Positions 1 to 5,059 of a DNA stretch of 5,059 nucleotides are shown here, one piece after another. Numbering within the stretch: the stretch's first letter is position 1; every line of letters begins with the position of its first letter. A program made the position numbers and the translations under genes. Source of the DNA: Gammaproteobacteria bacterium (lineage in GTDB: Bacteria; Pseudomonadota; Gammaproteobacteria; Arenicellales; JAOTYS01); contig JAOTYS010000355.1 of the NCBI GenBank assembly GCA_029861795.1, positions 1-5,059 on the forward strand, written 5' to 3'. The notes below the pieces were generated by a model, which was not told the DNA's origin, ran no database searches, and saw only the letters and a program-made list of their open reading frames with translations.

Positions 1-720
1 GCCACTGGTTTTCCCCAGTGTGGCGGTGTCCACCTCTTCATCCAACAGATCATCAATGATTTGGAACGCGAGTCCAATGCAATTCGCGTAGTCGTGAAAT
101 CGTGCCACCATGTCATCTGTAACGCTGTCACAGGCTAGTGCGCCGAGCGCCACAGACGCACATATTAATGCGCCGGTCTTTAGCCGGTGCATTGTTTCCA
201 ATTCGGTAAGGGTGAGTTTTTTGCCTACCGAGGCCAGGTCAATGGCTTGACCTCCCGCCATTCCACGGGACCCGGACGCCGTTGTCAGTGTTTGGATCAT
301 CTGTAGTCTGCGTGCAGGACTTACCTGCAACTGCCGGTTAGCTACAAGCACTTCGAAGGCCAGACTCTGCAGTGCATCGCCGACCAACAGGGCGGTTGCT
401 TCATCGTAAGCACGATGGCAGGTTGGTTTACCACGACGTAAGTCGTCATCGTCCATCGCCGGTAGGTCATCATGCACCAGGGAATACGCGTGGATTAGCT
501 CCACCGCGCATGCAGCGCCATCTAAATGTTCTTCGCTCACAGCTACGGCGTGGCCTGCAGCGTAAACCAACGCCGCTCGTACTCTCTTGCCGCCGTCCAG
601 ACTGGCATAGCGCATAGCTTGATGCAGCCGCTGAGGAGCCAGGTTAGAGGGTGGTAGACACGCGTCGAGCGCCTTCTCAACGCGCCCCTGAAATCTCCGC
701 AGCGTCAGTTCAAATGTCAC
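1..720 (-). CDS. ispA: Farnesyl diphosphate synthase, partial (C-terminus off window)
   Basis: This enzyme condenses isopentenyl diphosphate with dimethylallyl and then geranyl diphosphate to make farnesyl diphosphate, the cytoplasmic precursor of undecaprenyl phosphate and the quinone side chains. The 240 visible codons are uninterrupted. They show the GGKRVR substrate-binding motif (residues 43-48), the first Asp-rich motif with the bacterial two-residue insertion (HDDLPAMDDDD, 83-93), RRG at 95-97, the GDALQ motif near 114-118, and the second Asp-rich motif DDLLD (223-227), followed by DTATLGK as in E. coli IspA. Against the roughly 299 residues of E. coli IspA, about 60 C-terminal residues lie beyond base 1. 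The start is a GTG at 720-718: an in-frame TGA lies ten codons further upstream with no start codon between, and an AGG at 729-727 can serve as a weak ribosome binding site. It lies 97 bp downstream of xseB, the usual gammaproteobacterial order, and is probably co-transcribed with it. Confidence 0.96.
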   Translation of the reverse strand, partial: MTFELTLRRFQGRVEKALDACLPPSNLAPQRLHQAMRYASLDGGKRVRAALVYAAGHAVAVSEEHLDGAACAVELIHAYSLVHDDLPAMDDDDLRRGKPTCHRAYDEATALLVGDALQSLAFEVLVANRQLQVSPARRLQMIQTLTTASGSRGMAGGQAIDLASVGKKLTLTELETMHRLKTGALICASVALGALACDSVTDDMVARFHDYANCIGLAFQIIDDLLDEEVDTATLGKTSG

Positions 721-817
721 CCCACACCTATCTTTTTTGCTTGTCGATGGTCAATGATGGTGACTTTCGATAGTACTGCAGGTGATCTGATCCGAACTTC
801 GGGGATTGGGTGCCGGG
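721..817. other. xseB-ispA intergenic spacer
   Basis: This is a 97-bp gap between two genes on the minus strand. It is rather long for an isoprenoid operon, in which xseB and ispA often nearly touch. I see no open frame with a plausible start, no strong hairpin followed by a T-run, and no convincing sigma70 promoter. Read on the minus strand, an A-rich stretch (741-733) sits just before the weak ribosome binding site of ispA. Confidence 0.5.
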
Positions 818-1054
818 TTACTGGTCTGGTGTGAAGGGTTCGATAGCGTCCGTTCCGTGTTTTTTGATGAGTTTTTCAACCCGTTGCTCCGCTTCCTTTA
901 AACTGCGCTCACAGCTACGGGTCAACTCCACGCCGCGCTCAAAATCTTTCAAAGATTCCTCTAGCGTCTGGTCGCCGCGCTCCATGCGCTCAACCAGCTT
1001 TTCGAGTTCAGCCAGGGCTGCTTCGAAGTTTTTTTGTTCGGGTTTTCGAGCCAC
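818..1054 (-). CDS. xseB: Exodeoxyribonuclease VII small subunit
   Basis: XseB is the small helical subunit that binds the catalytic XseA to form exonuclease VII, which degrades single-stranded DNA from either end into oligonucleotides. The 78-residue product has the usual family length and the typical pattern: NFEAALAELEKLVERMERGD (residues 9-28), then LEESLKDFERGVELTRSCE (31-49) and LKEAEQRVEKL (52-62). It is strongly charged and should fold as a helical hairpin with coiled-coil character. The start is GTG at 1054-1052. It is fixed because an in-frame TAA (1057-1055) directly precedes it and no other start occurs near the N-terminus. The ribosome binding site is weak (a GGA about 8 nt upstream). 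It is the first gene of the minus-strand unit xseB-ispA and is divergent from the rubrerythrin gene. xseA is not in the window, as is common because the two subunits are usually unlinked. Confidence 0.97.
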   Translation of the reverse strand: MARKPEQKNFEAALAELEKLVERMERGDQTLEESLKDFERGVELTRSCERSLKEAEQRVEKLIKKHGTDAIEPFTPDQ

Positions 1055-1121
1055 TTATCGATCCGGTGGGTTGTATCGCGGCAACCGGTCCTGAAGTCAC
1101 GCCCAGGACGTTGTATGATTG

Positions 1122-1151
1122 TTGACACGGCCAGAGGACTGCATTTAGAAT
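1122..1151 (+). promoter_or_regulatory. Predicted sigma70 promoter of the rubrerythrin operon
   Basis: A perfect -35 hexamer TTGACA (1122-1127) is followed after 18 bp by TAGAAT (1146-1151), which matches five of the six bases of TATAAT. Transcription would start near 1158, giving an untranslated leader of about 85 nt before the ATG at 1245. The -10 element lies inside the 19-bp palindrome at 1143-1161, an arrangement suited to repression. This is a prediction from consensus matching only. Confidence 0.65.
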
Positions 1152-1161
1152 TATTCTAAAT
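1143..1161. promoter_or_regulatory. PerR-like operator (perfect 19-bp palindrome)
   Basis: The sequence ATTTAGAAT-T-ATTCTAAAT is a perfect inverted repeat with 9-bp arms around one central base. Its core TTAGAAT-T-ATTCTAA has the 7-1-7 layout of PerR boxes in the Fur family. It differs from the Bacillus consensus TTATAAT-N-ATTATAA by one base per arm. It overlaps the predicted -10 element and start site of the rubrerythrin promoter, and rubrerythrin genes are classical PerR targets in other bacteria. No regulator gene lies in the window, so the identity of the binding protein is inferred. Another Fur-family protein is the main alternative. Confidence 0.6.
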
Positions 1162-1170
1162 CGTCGTATT

Positions 1171-1184
1171 TTGACGAACGTCAA
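1171..1184. repeat. Short inverted repeat in the rubrerythrin leader
   Basis: TTGACG-AA-CGTCAA is a perfect dyad with 6-bp arms and a 2-base centre, 10 bp downstream of the PerR-like palindrome. It would lie in the transcribed leader at about +14 to +27. As RNA it could form only a 5-bp stem with a GAAC loop, so a protein-binding site on DNA is at least as likely. On the minus strand its TTGACG could pass for a -35 element of xseB, but the spacing to the nearest TAGAAT is 20 bp, which is too long. Confidence 0.35.
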
Positions 1185-1244
1185 CATAATCGCACCAGCA
1201 TTATCTCATCCTAGATCAATCACACACAATTGGAGTATCAAACG

Positions 1245-1664
1245 ATGGCGCTGAAAGGCAGCAAGACCGAGCAAAATTTGAAGGACGCCTTCGGCGGGGA
1301 GTCCATGGCGAACCGCCGCTATCTCTATTTTGCAGCTAAGGCCGATGTGGAGGGTTATAACGATGTTTCCACAGTGTTCCGTTCCACTGCTGAAGGGGAG
1401 ACCGGCCATGCGCATGGACACTTGGAGTACTTAGAGCAAGTGGGCGACCCGGCGACGGGGCTGCCAATTGGTGGCACTGCGGCCAATCTAAAGGCCGCGA
1501 TTGCCGGAGAAACGCACGAGTACACCGATATGTACCCGGGTATGGCAAAGGCCGCGCGGGACGAAGGTTTTGACGAGATCGCCGACTGGTTTGAGACGTT
1601 AGCCAAGGCGGAACGCTCTCACGCCAATCGCTTCCAGAAGGCTCTGGACGCACTCGACGGTTAA
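1245..1664 (+). CDS. Rubrerythrin family protein (diiron peroxide reductase, no rubredoxin domain)
   Basis: Rubrerythrins are cytoplasmic four-helix-bundle diiron proteins that reduce hydrogen peroxide to water. The 139-residue product carries all expected metal ligands: E19 ([10 protein letters not shown]), E52xxH55 in helix two, E89xxE92 (GETHEY) including the extra Glu that separates rubrerythrins from bacterioferritins, and E123xxH126 (AERSHANRF). The protein stops right after the bundle, so the C-terminal rubredoxin-like Fe(Cys)4 domain of classical rubrerythrins (about 190 residues) is absent, and there is no cysteine at all. Electrons must come from another protein, and the adjacent Fe-S protein is a candidate. 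I chose the ATG at 1245 rather than the in-frame TTG at 1230. A TGGAG (1231-1235) lies nine bases before that ATG, and MALKGSK is a typical N-terminus for short rubrerythrins. It is first in its operon, behind the PerR-like operator. Confidence 0.95.
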   Translation: MALKGSKTEQNLKDAFGGESMANRRYLYFAAKADVEGYNDVSTVFRSTAEGETGHAHGHLEYLEQVGDPATGLPIGGTAANLKAAIAGETHEYTDMYPGMAKAARDEGFDEIADWFETLAKAERSHANRFQKALDALDG

Positions 1665-1687
1665 TGACGGCCCGTTAGTGGCTGTAG

Positions 1688-1712
1688 TTGGGGCCGGTTT
1701 GTCCGGCCCTAA
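1688..1712 (+). terminator. Strong intercistronic hairpin, attenuator or partial terminator
   Basis: GGGCCGG (1691-1697) pairs perfectly with CCGGCCC (1703-1709) around a TTTGT loop. A G-T wobble and two T-A pairs extend the stem to 1688-1712. No run of T follows (the next bases are TCGTTTGTGC), so it is not a canonical Rho-independent terminator. It lies 23 bp after the rubrerythrin stop and 38 bp before the next start. It could lower transcription of the downstream genes, or protect the 3' end of a rubrerythrin mRNA so that this protein is made in excess. Confidence 0.55.
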
Positions 1713-1750
1713 TCGTTTGTGCACTTGTTTGCATGCACGTGACTTGATCA

Positions 1751-3100
1751 ATGTCGAAACAATCCGAAACAACACGTCGCGAGGGTAGCCTCGAAAAACC
1801 GACGCGGCATCCGCTAAAGTGGAAAGACGCGGAGTTCTACGACGAGAATTCTTTGTTTGCAGAGCTGGAGCGTGTGTTCGAGATCTGCCACGGTTGTCGA
1901 CGCTGTTTCAGTCTTTGCAATGCGTTTCCCACATTATTTGACGCCATCGACAATTCCGACAGTATGGAACTTGATCGAGTTGATAAATCGGACTACTGGA
2001 AAGTCGTGGATCACTGTTACTTGTGTGACCTGTGCTTCATGACCAAGTGTCCTTATGTTCCACCCCATGCATGGAACGTTGATTTCCCTCACCTAATGTT
2101 ACGGGCGAAGGCGGTTAAGCATAAGGCGGGGAAAACCCGAACTCGGGATAAAATTCTCTCTAGTACGGACTCGGTTGGAAAGCTTGCGGGGATCCCCATT
2201 GTGGTCAATGTGGTTAACGCCGCGAACCAAAGCAAGCCAGGACGCAAGCTTCTGCAACAGATCATGGGAGTCCATCAGAATGCCAAACTGCCTTCCTACC
2301 ACAGTACCACCTTGCGTAAGCGCTTATCGAATGTCCGACATAGTTCGGACGCCGCAGAGCCGGCGGATCCGACTAAGGGAAGGGTGGTGTTGTTTGCAAC
2401 TTGTTACGGCAACTACAACGAACCACGACTGGGCGAGGATTTGGTCGCCGTGTTTGCGCATAACGGTATCCCAGTTACCATCGCAGAGAAGGAAAAATGT
2501 TGCGGCATGCCAAAACTTGAGCTTGGTGACCTTGAGGCCATAGACCGTGCACGACAAGTGAACGTTGCCGTGCTTGCCAAGCTGGTCGACGCTGGTTGGG
2601 ATATTGTTGCACCGGTCCCCTCGTGCGTGTTGATGTTTAAACAAGAGCTGCCGCTGATGTTTCCCGGCGATAGTGAAGTGACCAAAGTGCGTGACGCCAT
2701 TTATGACCCCTTTGAATATCTTGCGCTGCGACACAGGGCCGGCAAGCTTAAGACAGATTTCAAGCAATCATTGGGCAACATCTCATACCACGTTGCGTGC
2801 CATCTGCGGGTCCAGAACATTGGCCTTAAGACCAAAGAGGTGTTGTCTCTAGTTCCCGGCACCGAGATCGACGCTATCGAGCGTTGTTCCGGCCACAACG
2901 GTACTTACGCGGTGAAACGGGAATTTCACTCGACCTCGATGAAGATCGGTCGACCAGTGGTATCCCGAGTCCAGCAAAAGCAGTATGACTACTATAGTAG
3001 CGATTGCCCCATGGCAGGTGATCAGATTGCCAATGGGCTCAATGACGGAAGCAACCCCACTCATCCGCTGACATTATTGCGACGTGCGTATGGGTGTTGA
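1751..3100 (+). CDS. GlpC/HdrD-like iron-sulfur protein with two [4Fe-4S] motifs and CCG domain
   Basis: This 449-residue protein belongs to the heterodisulfide reductase-related Fe-S proteins (GlpC/HdrD type). It should transfer electrons in the cytoplasm or at the membrane face. The N-terminal part has two [4Fe-4S] sites: C46xxC49xxC52xxxC56 and C89xxC92xxC95xxxxC100-P. The C-terminal half has two CCG-type repeats: C218 with C250-C251-G and PSC at 292, then C350 with C379-S-G and C419. The second repeat thus lacks one cysteine of the motif, which I recall as normal in this subfamily. There is no flavin or transmembrane domain. The middle (about 105-210) is basic and matches no domain I know. 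The start ATG at 1751 is preceded directly by an in-frame TGA (1745-1747), and the next in-frame ATG is codon 72, so the start is firm although no good ribosome binding site is visible. It lies between rubrerythrin and DUF3501, so a role as redox partner is likely but not proven. True GlpC is less likely because glpA and glpB are absent. Confidence 0.9.
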   Translation: MSKQSETTRREGSLEKPTRHPLKWKDAEFYDENSLFAELERVFEICHGCRRCFSLCNAFPTLFDAIDNSDSMELDRVDKSDYWKVVDHCYLCDLCFMTKCPYVPPHAWNVDFPHLMLRAKAVKHKAGKTRTRDKILSSTDSVGKLAGIPIVVNVVNAANQSKPGRKLLQQIMGVHQNAKLPSYHSTTLRKRLSNVRHSSDAAEPADPTKGRVVLFATCYGNYNEPRLGEDLVAVFAHNGIPVTIAEKEKCCGMPKLELGDLEAIDRARQVNVAVLAKLVDAGWDIVAPVPSCVLMFKQELPLMFPGDSEVTKVRDAIYDPFEYLALRHRAGKLKTDFKQSLGNISYHVACHLRVQNIGLKTKEVLSLVPGTEIDAIERCSGHNGTYAVKREFHSTSMKIGRPVVSRVQQKQYDYYSSDCPMAGDQIANGLNDGSNPTHPLTLLRRAYGC

Positions 3101-3119
3101 ATTGTGCGGTCGGAGCTCA

Positions 3120-3704
3120 ATGAAGTTAACTCGTGCGGATCTGTATTCGCTAGAAGAGTATGCGCAAAAAAGGAGTGAGTTTCGATCTAAAGTAATGGCG
3201 CACAAAAAGAATCGCATTGTCCATGTTGGCGTTCACGCATGTCTGTATTTTGAAGACCGTCTTACCATGCAGTATCAGATACAAGAGATGTTGCGTGTTG
3301 AGCGAATTTTTGAACCTGATGCAATAGAGGAAGAGTTAGCGGCCTACAATCCACTTATTCCTGACGGCAGCAATTGGAAGGCGACGTTCATGCTGCAATT
3401 CGATGACCCTTCGCAACGCAGACAACAGTTAGCGAAATTGATCGGCATCGAGAACCAAGTATGGGTAAAGATTAACGGCTGCGAACCGGTGTTGGGCATT
3501 GCCGATGAGGATCTGGAACGCACAAACGAGGAGAAGACGTCGTCGGTTCATTTCCTGAGATTCGAGCTTACAGCAGAGATGGTGGACGCGGCCAAGCGCG
3601 GGGCCCCCATCGAGGTCGGAATTGATCACGACCATTATCGCTACAGGCTTGATTCCATCCCAACGTCCGTGCGCGACTCGTTAGTGTGCGATCTTGAGGA
3701 GTAA
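3120..3704 (+). CDS. DUF3501 family protein
   Basis: The 194-residue product matches my memory of the DUF3501 family, whose biochemical function I do not know. Recognisable family blocks are KLTRADLYSLEEYA near the N-terminus, HKKNR (28-32), FEDRLTMQYQIQEMLRVERI (44-63), AYNPLIPDG (75-83), ADEDLERTNEEKTSSVHFLR (128-147) and IDHDHY (168-173). It has no signal peptide, no membrane segment and only three scattered cysteines (41, 121, 190), so it is probably a soluble cytoplasmic protein and not an Fe-S carrier. The ATG at 3120 is preferred over an in-frame GTG at 3084 and an in-frame ATG at 3090. GGAG (3112-3115) lies just upstream of it, the family begins at MKLTR, and the longer forms would overlap the preceding gene. 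It starts 19 bp after the Fe-S protein gene and is very likely translated from the same mRNA. Its repeated company with rubrerythrin and GlpC-like genes suggests a role in maturing, assisting or regulating that redox pair. Confidence 0.9.
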   Translation: MKLTRADLYSLEEYAQKRSEFRSKVMAHKKNRIVHVGVHACLYFEDRLTMQYQIQEMLRVERIFEPDAIEEELAAYNPLIPDGSNWKATFMLQFDDPSQRRQQLAKLIGIENQVWVKINGCEPVLGIADEDLERTNEEKTSSVHFLRFELTAEMVDAAKRGAPIEVGIDHDHYRYRLDSIPTSVRDSLVCDLEE

Positions 3705-3716
3705 CTTCCCGTCGCT

Positions 3717-3745
3717 GCTTCTGCGTGTCATTGTGTCACAGAAGC
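3717..3745 (+). repeat. Hairpin after the DUF3501 gene, possible weak terminator
   Basis: GCTTCTG (3717-3723) pairs with CAGAAGC (3739-3745) around a 15-base loop, 12 bp after the DUF3501 stop. There is no T-run behind it, so intrinsic termination would be inefficient. The loop contains two copies of GTGTCA. It may mark the end of the rubrerythrin operon or just be an RNA structure. Confidence 0.3.
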
Positions 3746-3762
3746 CCTTGCAGCAACTGGTC

Positions 3763-3791
3763 TTGATCGTGTTTGCCGCTGACCCTAAAGT
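3763..3791 (+). promoter_or_regulatory. Candidate promoter of parE
   Basis: TTGATC (3763-3768) and TAAAGT (3786-3791) are separated by 17 bp, with four matches each to the sigma70 hexamers. This would give a leader of about 45-50 nt before the parE ATG. It competes with a better isolated -10 match, TAAAAT (3832-3837), which has no clear -35. Neither assignment is firm. Confidence 0.3.
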
Positions 3792-3844
3792 AGCGCGGCA
3801 CGTAATCACCCATCGATTCGGAACCCAAAGATAAAATCAACCCC

Positions 3845-5059
3845 ATGGCCGCCGCATACGATGCCTCTGCAATAGAAGTTCTCACTGGCCTCGAGCCGGT
3901 TCGTAAGCGTCCCGGGATGTACACCCAGACCGAACGCCCTAACCACCTTGCTCACGAAGTTATCGATAACAGCGTGGATGAGGCCATTGCCGGTCACGCA
4001 GACATCATCGACGTCATCTTGCACAGCGATGGTTCCATGACGGTGGCGGACAACGGCCGTGGTATGCCGGTAGATTTGCACCAGGACGAGGAGGTAAGTG
4101 GAGTCGAGGTCATCCTTACTCGCTTGCACGCCGGAGGCAAGTTCTCCCATAAGAACTACCGCTTCTCCGGTGGGTTGCACGGCGTTGGGGTCTCAGTGGT
4201 GAATGCCTTGTCTCGCACACTGGAGGTTTGGGTTAGACGCAACGGCAAGCAATATCACATGAGTTATGCTCACGGACAGAAGCGCTCAGAGCGCAAAGTG
4301 GTGGGCAACGTAGCTAAGAACGTAACTGGTACCGTGCTGCGCTTCTGGCCCGACCCGCAGTTCTTTGACACGTTGGTCTTTAGTGTCTCGAGGCTTAAGC
4401 GGTTGCTGCGGGCAAAGGCAGTGCTATGCCCCGGGCTCAAGGTCGGTTTTAGCGATGAGAGCGATGCCGCCAATGATCAATATTGGCAATACGCCGATGG
4501 CCTTACGGATTATCTGTTGGACGAATTGGGGGGTGCGGAGTATGTGCCGGAAGAGCCCTGTATTGGGCATTTCCAGGGTGAAGATGAAGAAGCGGATTGG
4601 GCGGTCGTGTGGATGGCGGATACTGAGGAACCGGTTACCGAGAGTTATGTCAATTTGGTGCCGACCCCCCAAGGCGGTACCCATGTCACTGGATTCCGCG
4701 CGGGGCTGACAGACGCGATTCGAGAATTCTGTGAATTTCGCGATCTATTACCTCGCGGTGTGAGACTCACACCGGACGATGTATGGAGTCGCTGCGCCTA
4801 CATCCTATCGTTGCGGCTTAAGGATCCACAATTCACCGGACAAACCAAAGATCGGTTGTCTTCCCGTGAAACTGCCAGTTTTGTATCTAGTGTGACCAAG
4901 GATGCCTTTAGCCTATGGCTCAACCAACATACTGCGGACGCCGAGAGAATTGCCGAGCTTGCCATCGCCAACGCTCAGATGCGTATGCGCGCCGGCAAGC
5001 GGGTAGAGCGCAAGAAAATCACCGCTGGACCGGCTCTTCCAGGCAAGCTGGCCGACTGT
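3845..5059 (+). CDS. parE: DNA topoisomerase IV subunit B, partial (C-terminus off window)
   Basis: ParE is the ATPase subunit of topoisomerase IV. With ParC it decatenates replicated chromosomes and relaxes supercoils. The 405 codons read without interruption and follow E. coli ParE closely. They contain the GHKL ATP-binding elements: EVIDNSVDE with the Mg-binding Asn42, DNGRGMP (69-75), LHAGGKF (94-100) and SGGLHGVGV (108-116). The transducer domain carries the catalytic lysine loop QTK (333-335) in FTGQTKDRLSSRE. The frame ends at GPALPGKLADC, directly before the TOPRIM domain (EGDSAGG motif), so about 225 residues are missing compared with the 630 of E. coli. It is ParE rather than GyrB because of the PGMYTQTERPNHL block and its overall similarity to E. 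coli ParE. The ATG at 3845 gives the expected N-terminus, but only CCCC precedes it and no Shine-Dalgarno sequence is visible. It lies 140 bp after the DUF3501 gene and probably has its own promoter. Confidence 0.97.
   Translation, partial: MAAAYDASAIEVLTGLEPVRKRPGMYTQTERPNHLAHEVIDNSVDEAIAGHADIIDVILHSDGSMTVADNGRGMPVDLHQDEEVSGVEVILTRLHAGGKFSHKNYRFSGGLHGVGVSVVNALSRTLEVWVRRNGKQYHMSYAHGQKRSERKVVGNVAKNVTGTVLRFWPDPQFFDTLVFSVSRLKRLLRAKAVLCPGLKVGFSDESDAANDQYWQYADGLTDYLLDELGGAEYVPEEPCIGHFQGEDEEADWAVVWMADTEEPVTESYVNLVPTPQGGTHVTGFRAGLTDAIREFCEFRDLLPRGVRLTPDDVWSRCAYILSLRLKDPQFTGQTKDRLSSRETASFVSSVTKDAFSLWLNQHTADAERIAELAIANAQMRMRAGKRVERKKITAGPALPGKLADC

Noticed and set aside
372..617. 81-codon plus-strand open frame
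   Set aside because: It lies antisense inside ispA, whose protein is unmistakable. It resembles no family and has Arg/His-rich composition typical of a shadow frame.
810..1094. 94-codon plus-strand open frame
   Set aside because: It is the exact antisense of xseB, with a Ser/Arg-rich composition expected from reading the complement of a Glu/Lys/Leu-rich gene.
1143..1161. Classical Fur box
   Set aside because: The arms match the 7-1-7 PerR layout better than the GATAAT-repeat Fur consensus, though a Fur-family protein other than PerR cannot be excluded.
1336..1653. Minus-strand open frames of 83-105 codons under the rubrerythrin gene
   Set aside because: They are antisense to a gene with complete metal-ligand motifs, and their translations show no recognisable domain.
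1691..1709. Canonical Rho-independent terminator after rubrerythrin
   Set aside because: The stem is strong but no T-run follows, and the next gene is on the same strand and functionally related. It is kept as an attenuator or stabilising hairpin only.
2324..2767. 147-codon minus-strand open frame
   Set aside because: It is antisense within the Fe-S protein gene, with no domain, no convincing ribosome binding site and no similarity I can recognise.
1751..3100. Anaerobic glycerol-3-phosphate dehydrogenase subunit C (glpC)
   Set aside because: The domain plan is similar, but glpA and glpB are absent and rubrerythrin and DUF3501 flank the gene, so the symbol is not justified.
3806..4180. 124-codon minus-strand open frame across the start of parE
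   Set aside because: It covers the highly conserved ATP-binding region of parE on the opposite strand and has no motif of its own.

Overview
The window looks like chromosomal core DNA of a gammaproteobacterium or a close relative, with roughly 50-55% G+C judged by eye. This rests on the xseB-ispA gene pair and on a ParE that aligns closely with my memory of E. coli ParE. I cannot name a genus from the sequence. I see no rRNA, tRNA, CRISPR array, insertion sequence or phage gene.

Layout. Bases 1-1054 carry two minus-strand genes: a C-terminally truncated ispA (farnesyl diphosphate synthase, running off the left edge) and, 97 bp upstream of it, xseB (small subunit of exonuclease VII). In many gammaproteobacteria this pair is followed by dxs, which would lie beyond the left edge. 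Bases 1055-1244 are a divergent intergenic region. It holds a good sigma70-type promoter for the plus strand and a perfect 19-bp palindrome resembling a PerR box that covers the -10 element.

Bases 1245-3704 form a plus-strand cluster of three genes: a short rubrerythrin without a rubredoxin domain, a soluble GlpC/HdrD-like protein with two [4Fe-4S] motifs and a CCG domain, and a DUF3501 protein. The spacing is 86 bp between the first two and 19 bp between the last two. A stable hairpin without a U-tract lies in the first gap. I read this as a peroxide-stress unit in which the Fe-S protein may deliver electrons to the rubrerythrin. That functional link is inference.

Bases 3845-5059 are the first 405 codons of parE (topoisomerase IV subunit B), running off the right edge just before the TOPRIM domain. 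Its start lacks a Shine-Dalgarno sequence and sits just downstream of a -10-like hexamer.

The most interesting part is the rubrerythrin / Fe-S / DUF3501 cluster with its PerR-like operator. From memory these families often sit together in proteobacteria, so the grouping itself is probably not new, but DUF3501 has no function I know of.
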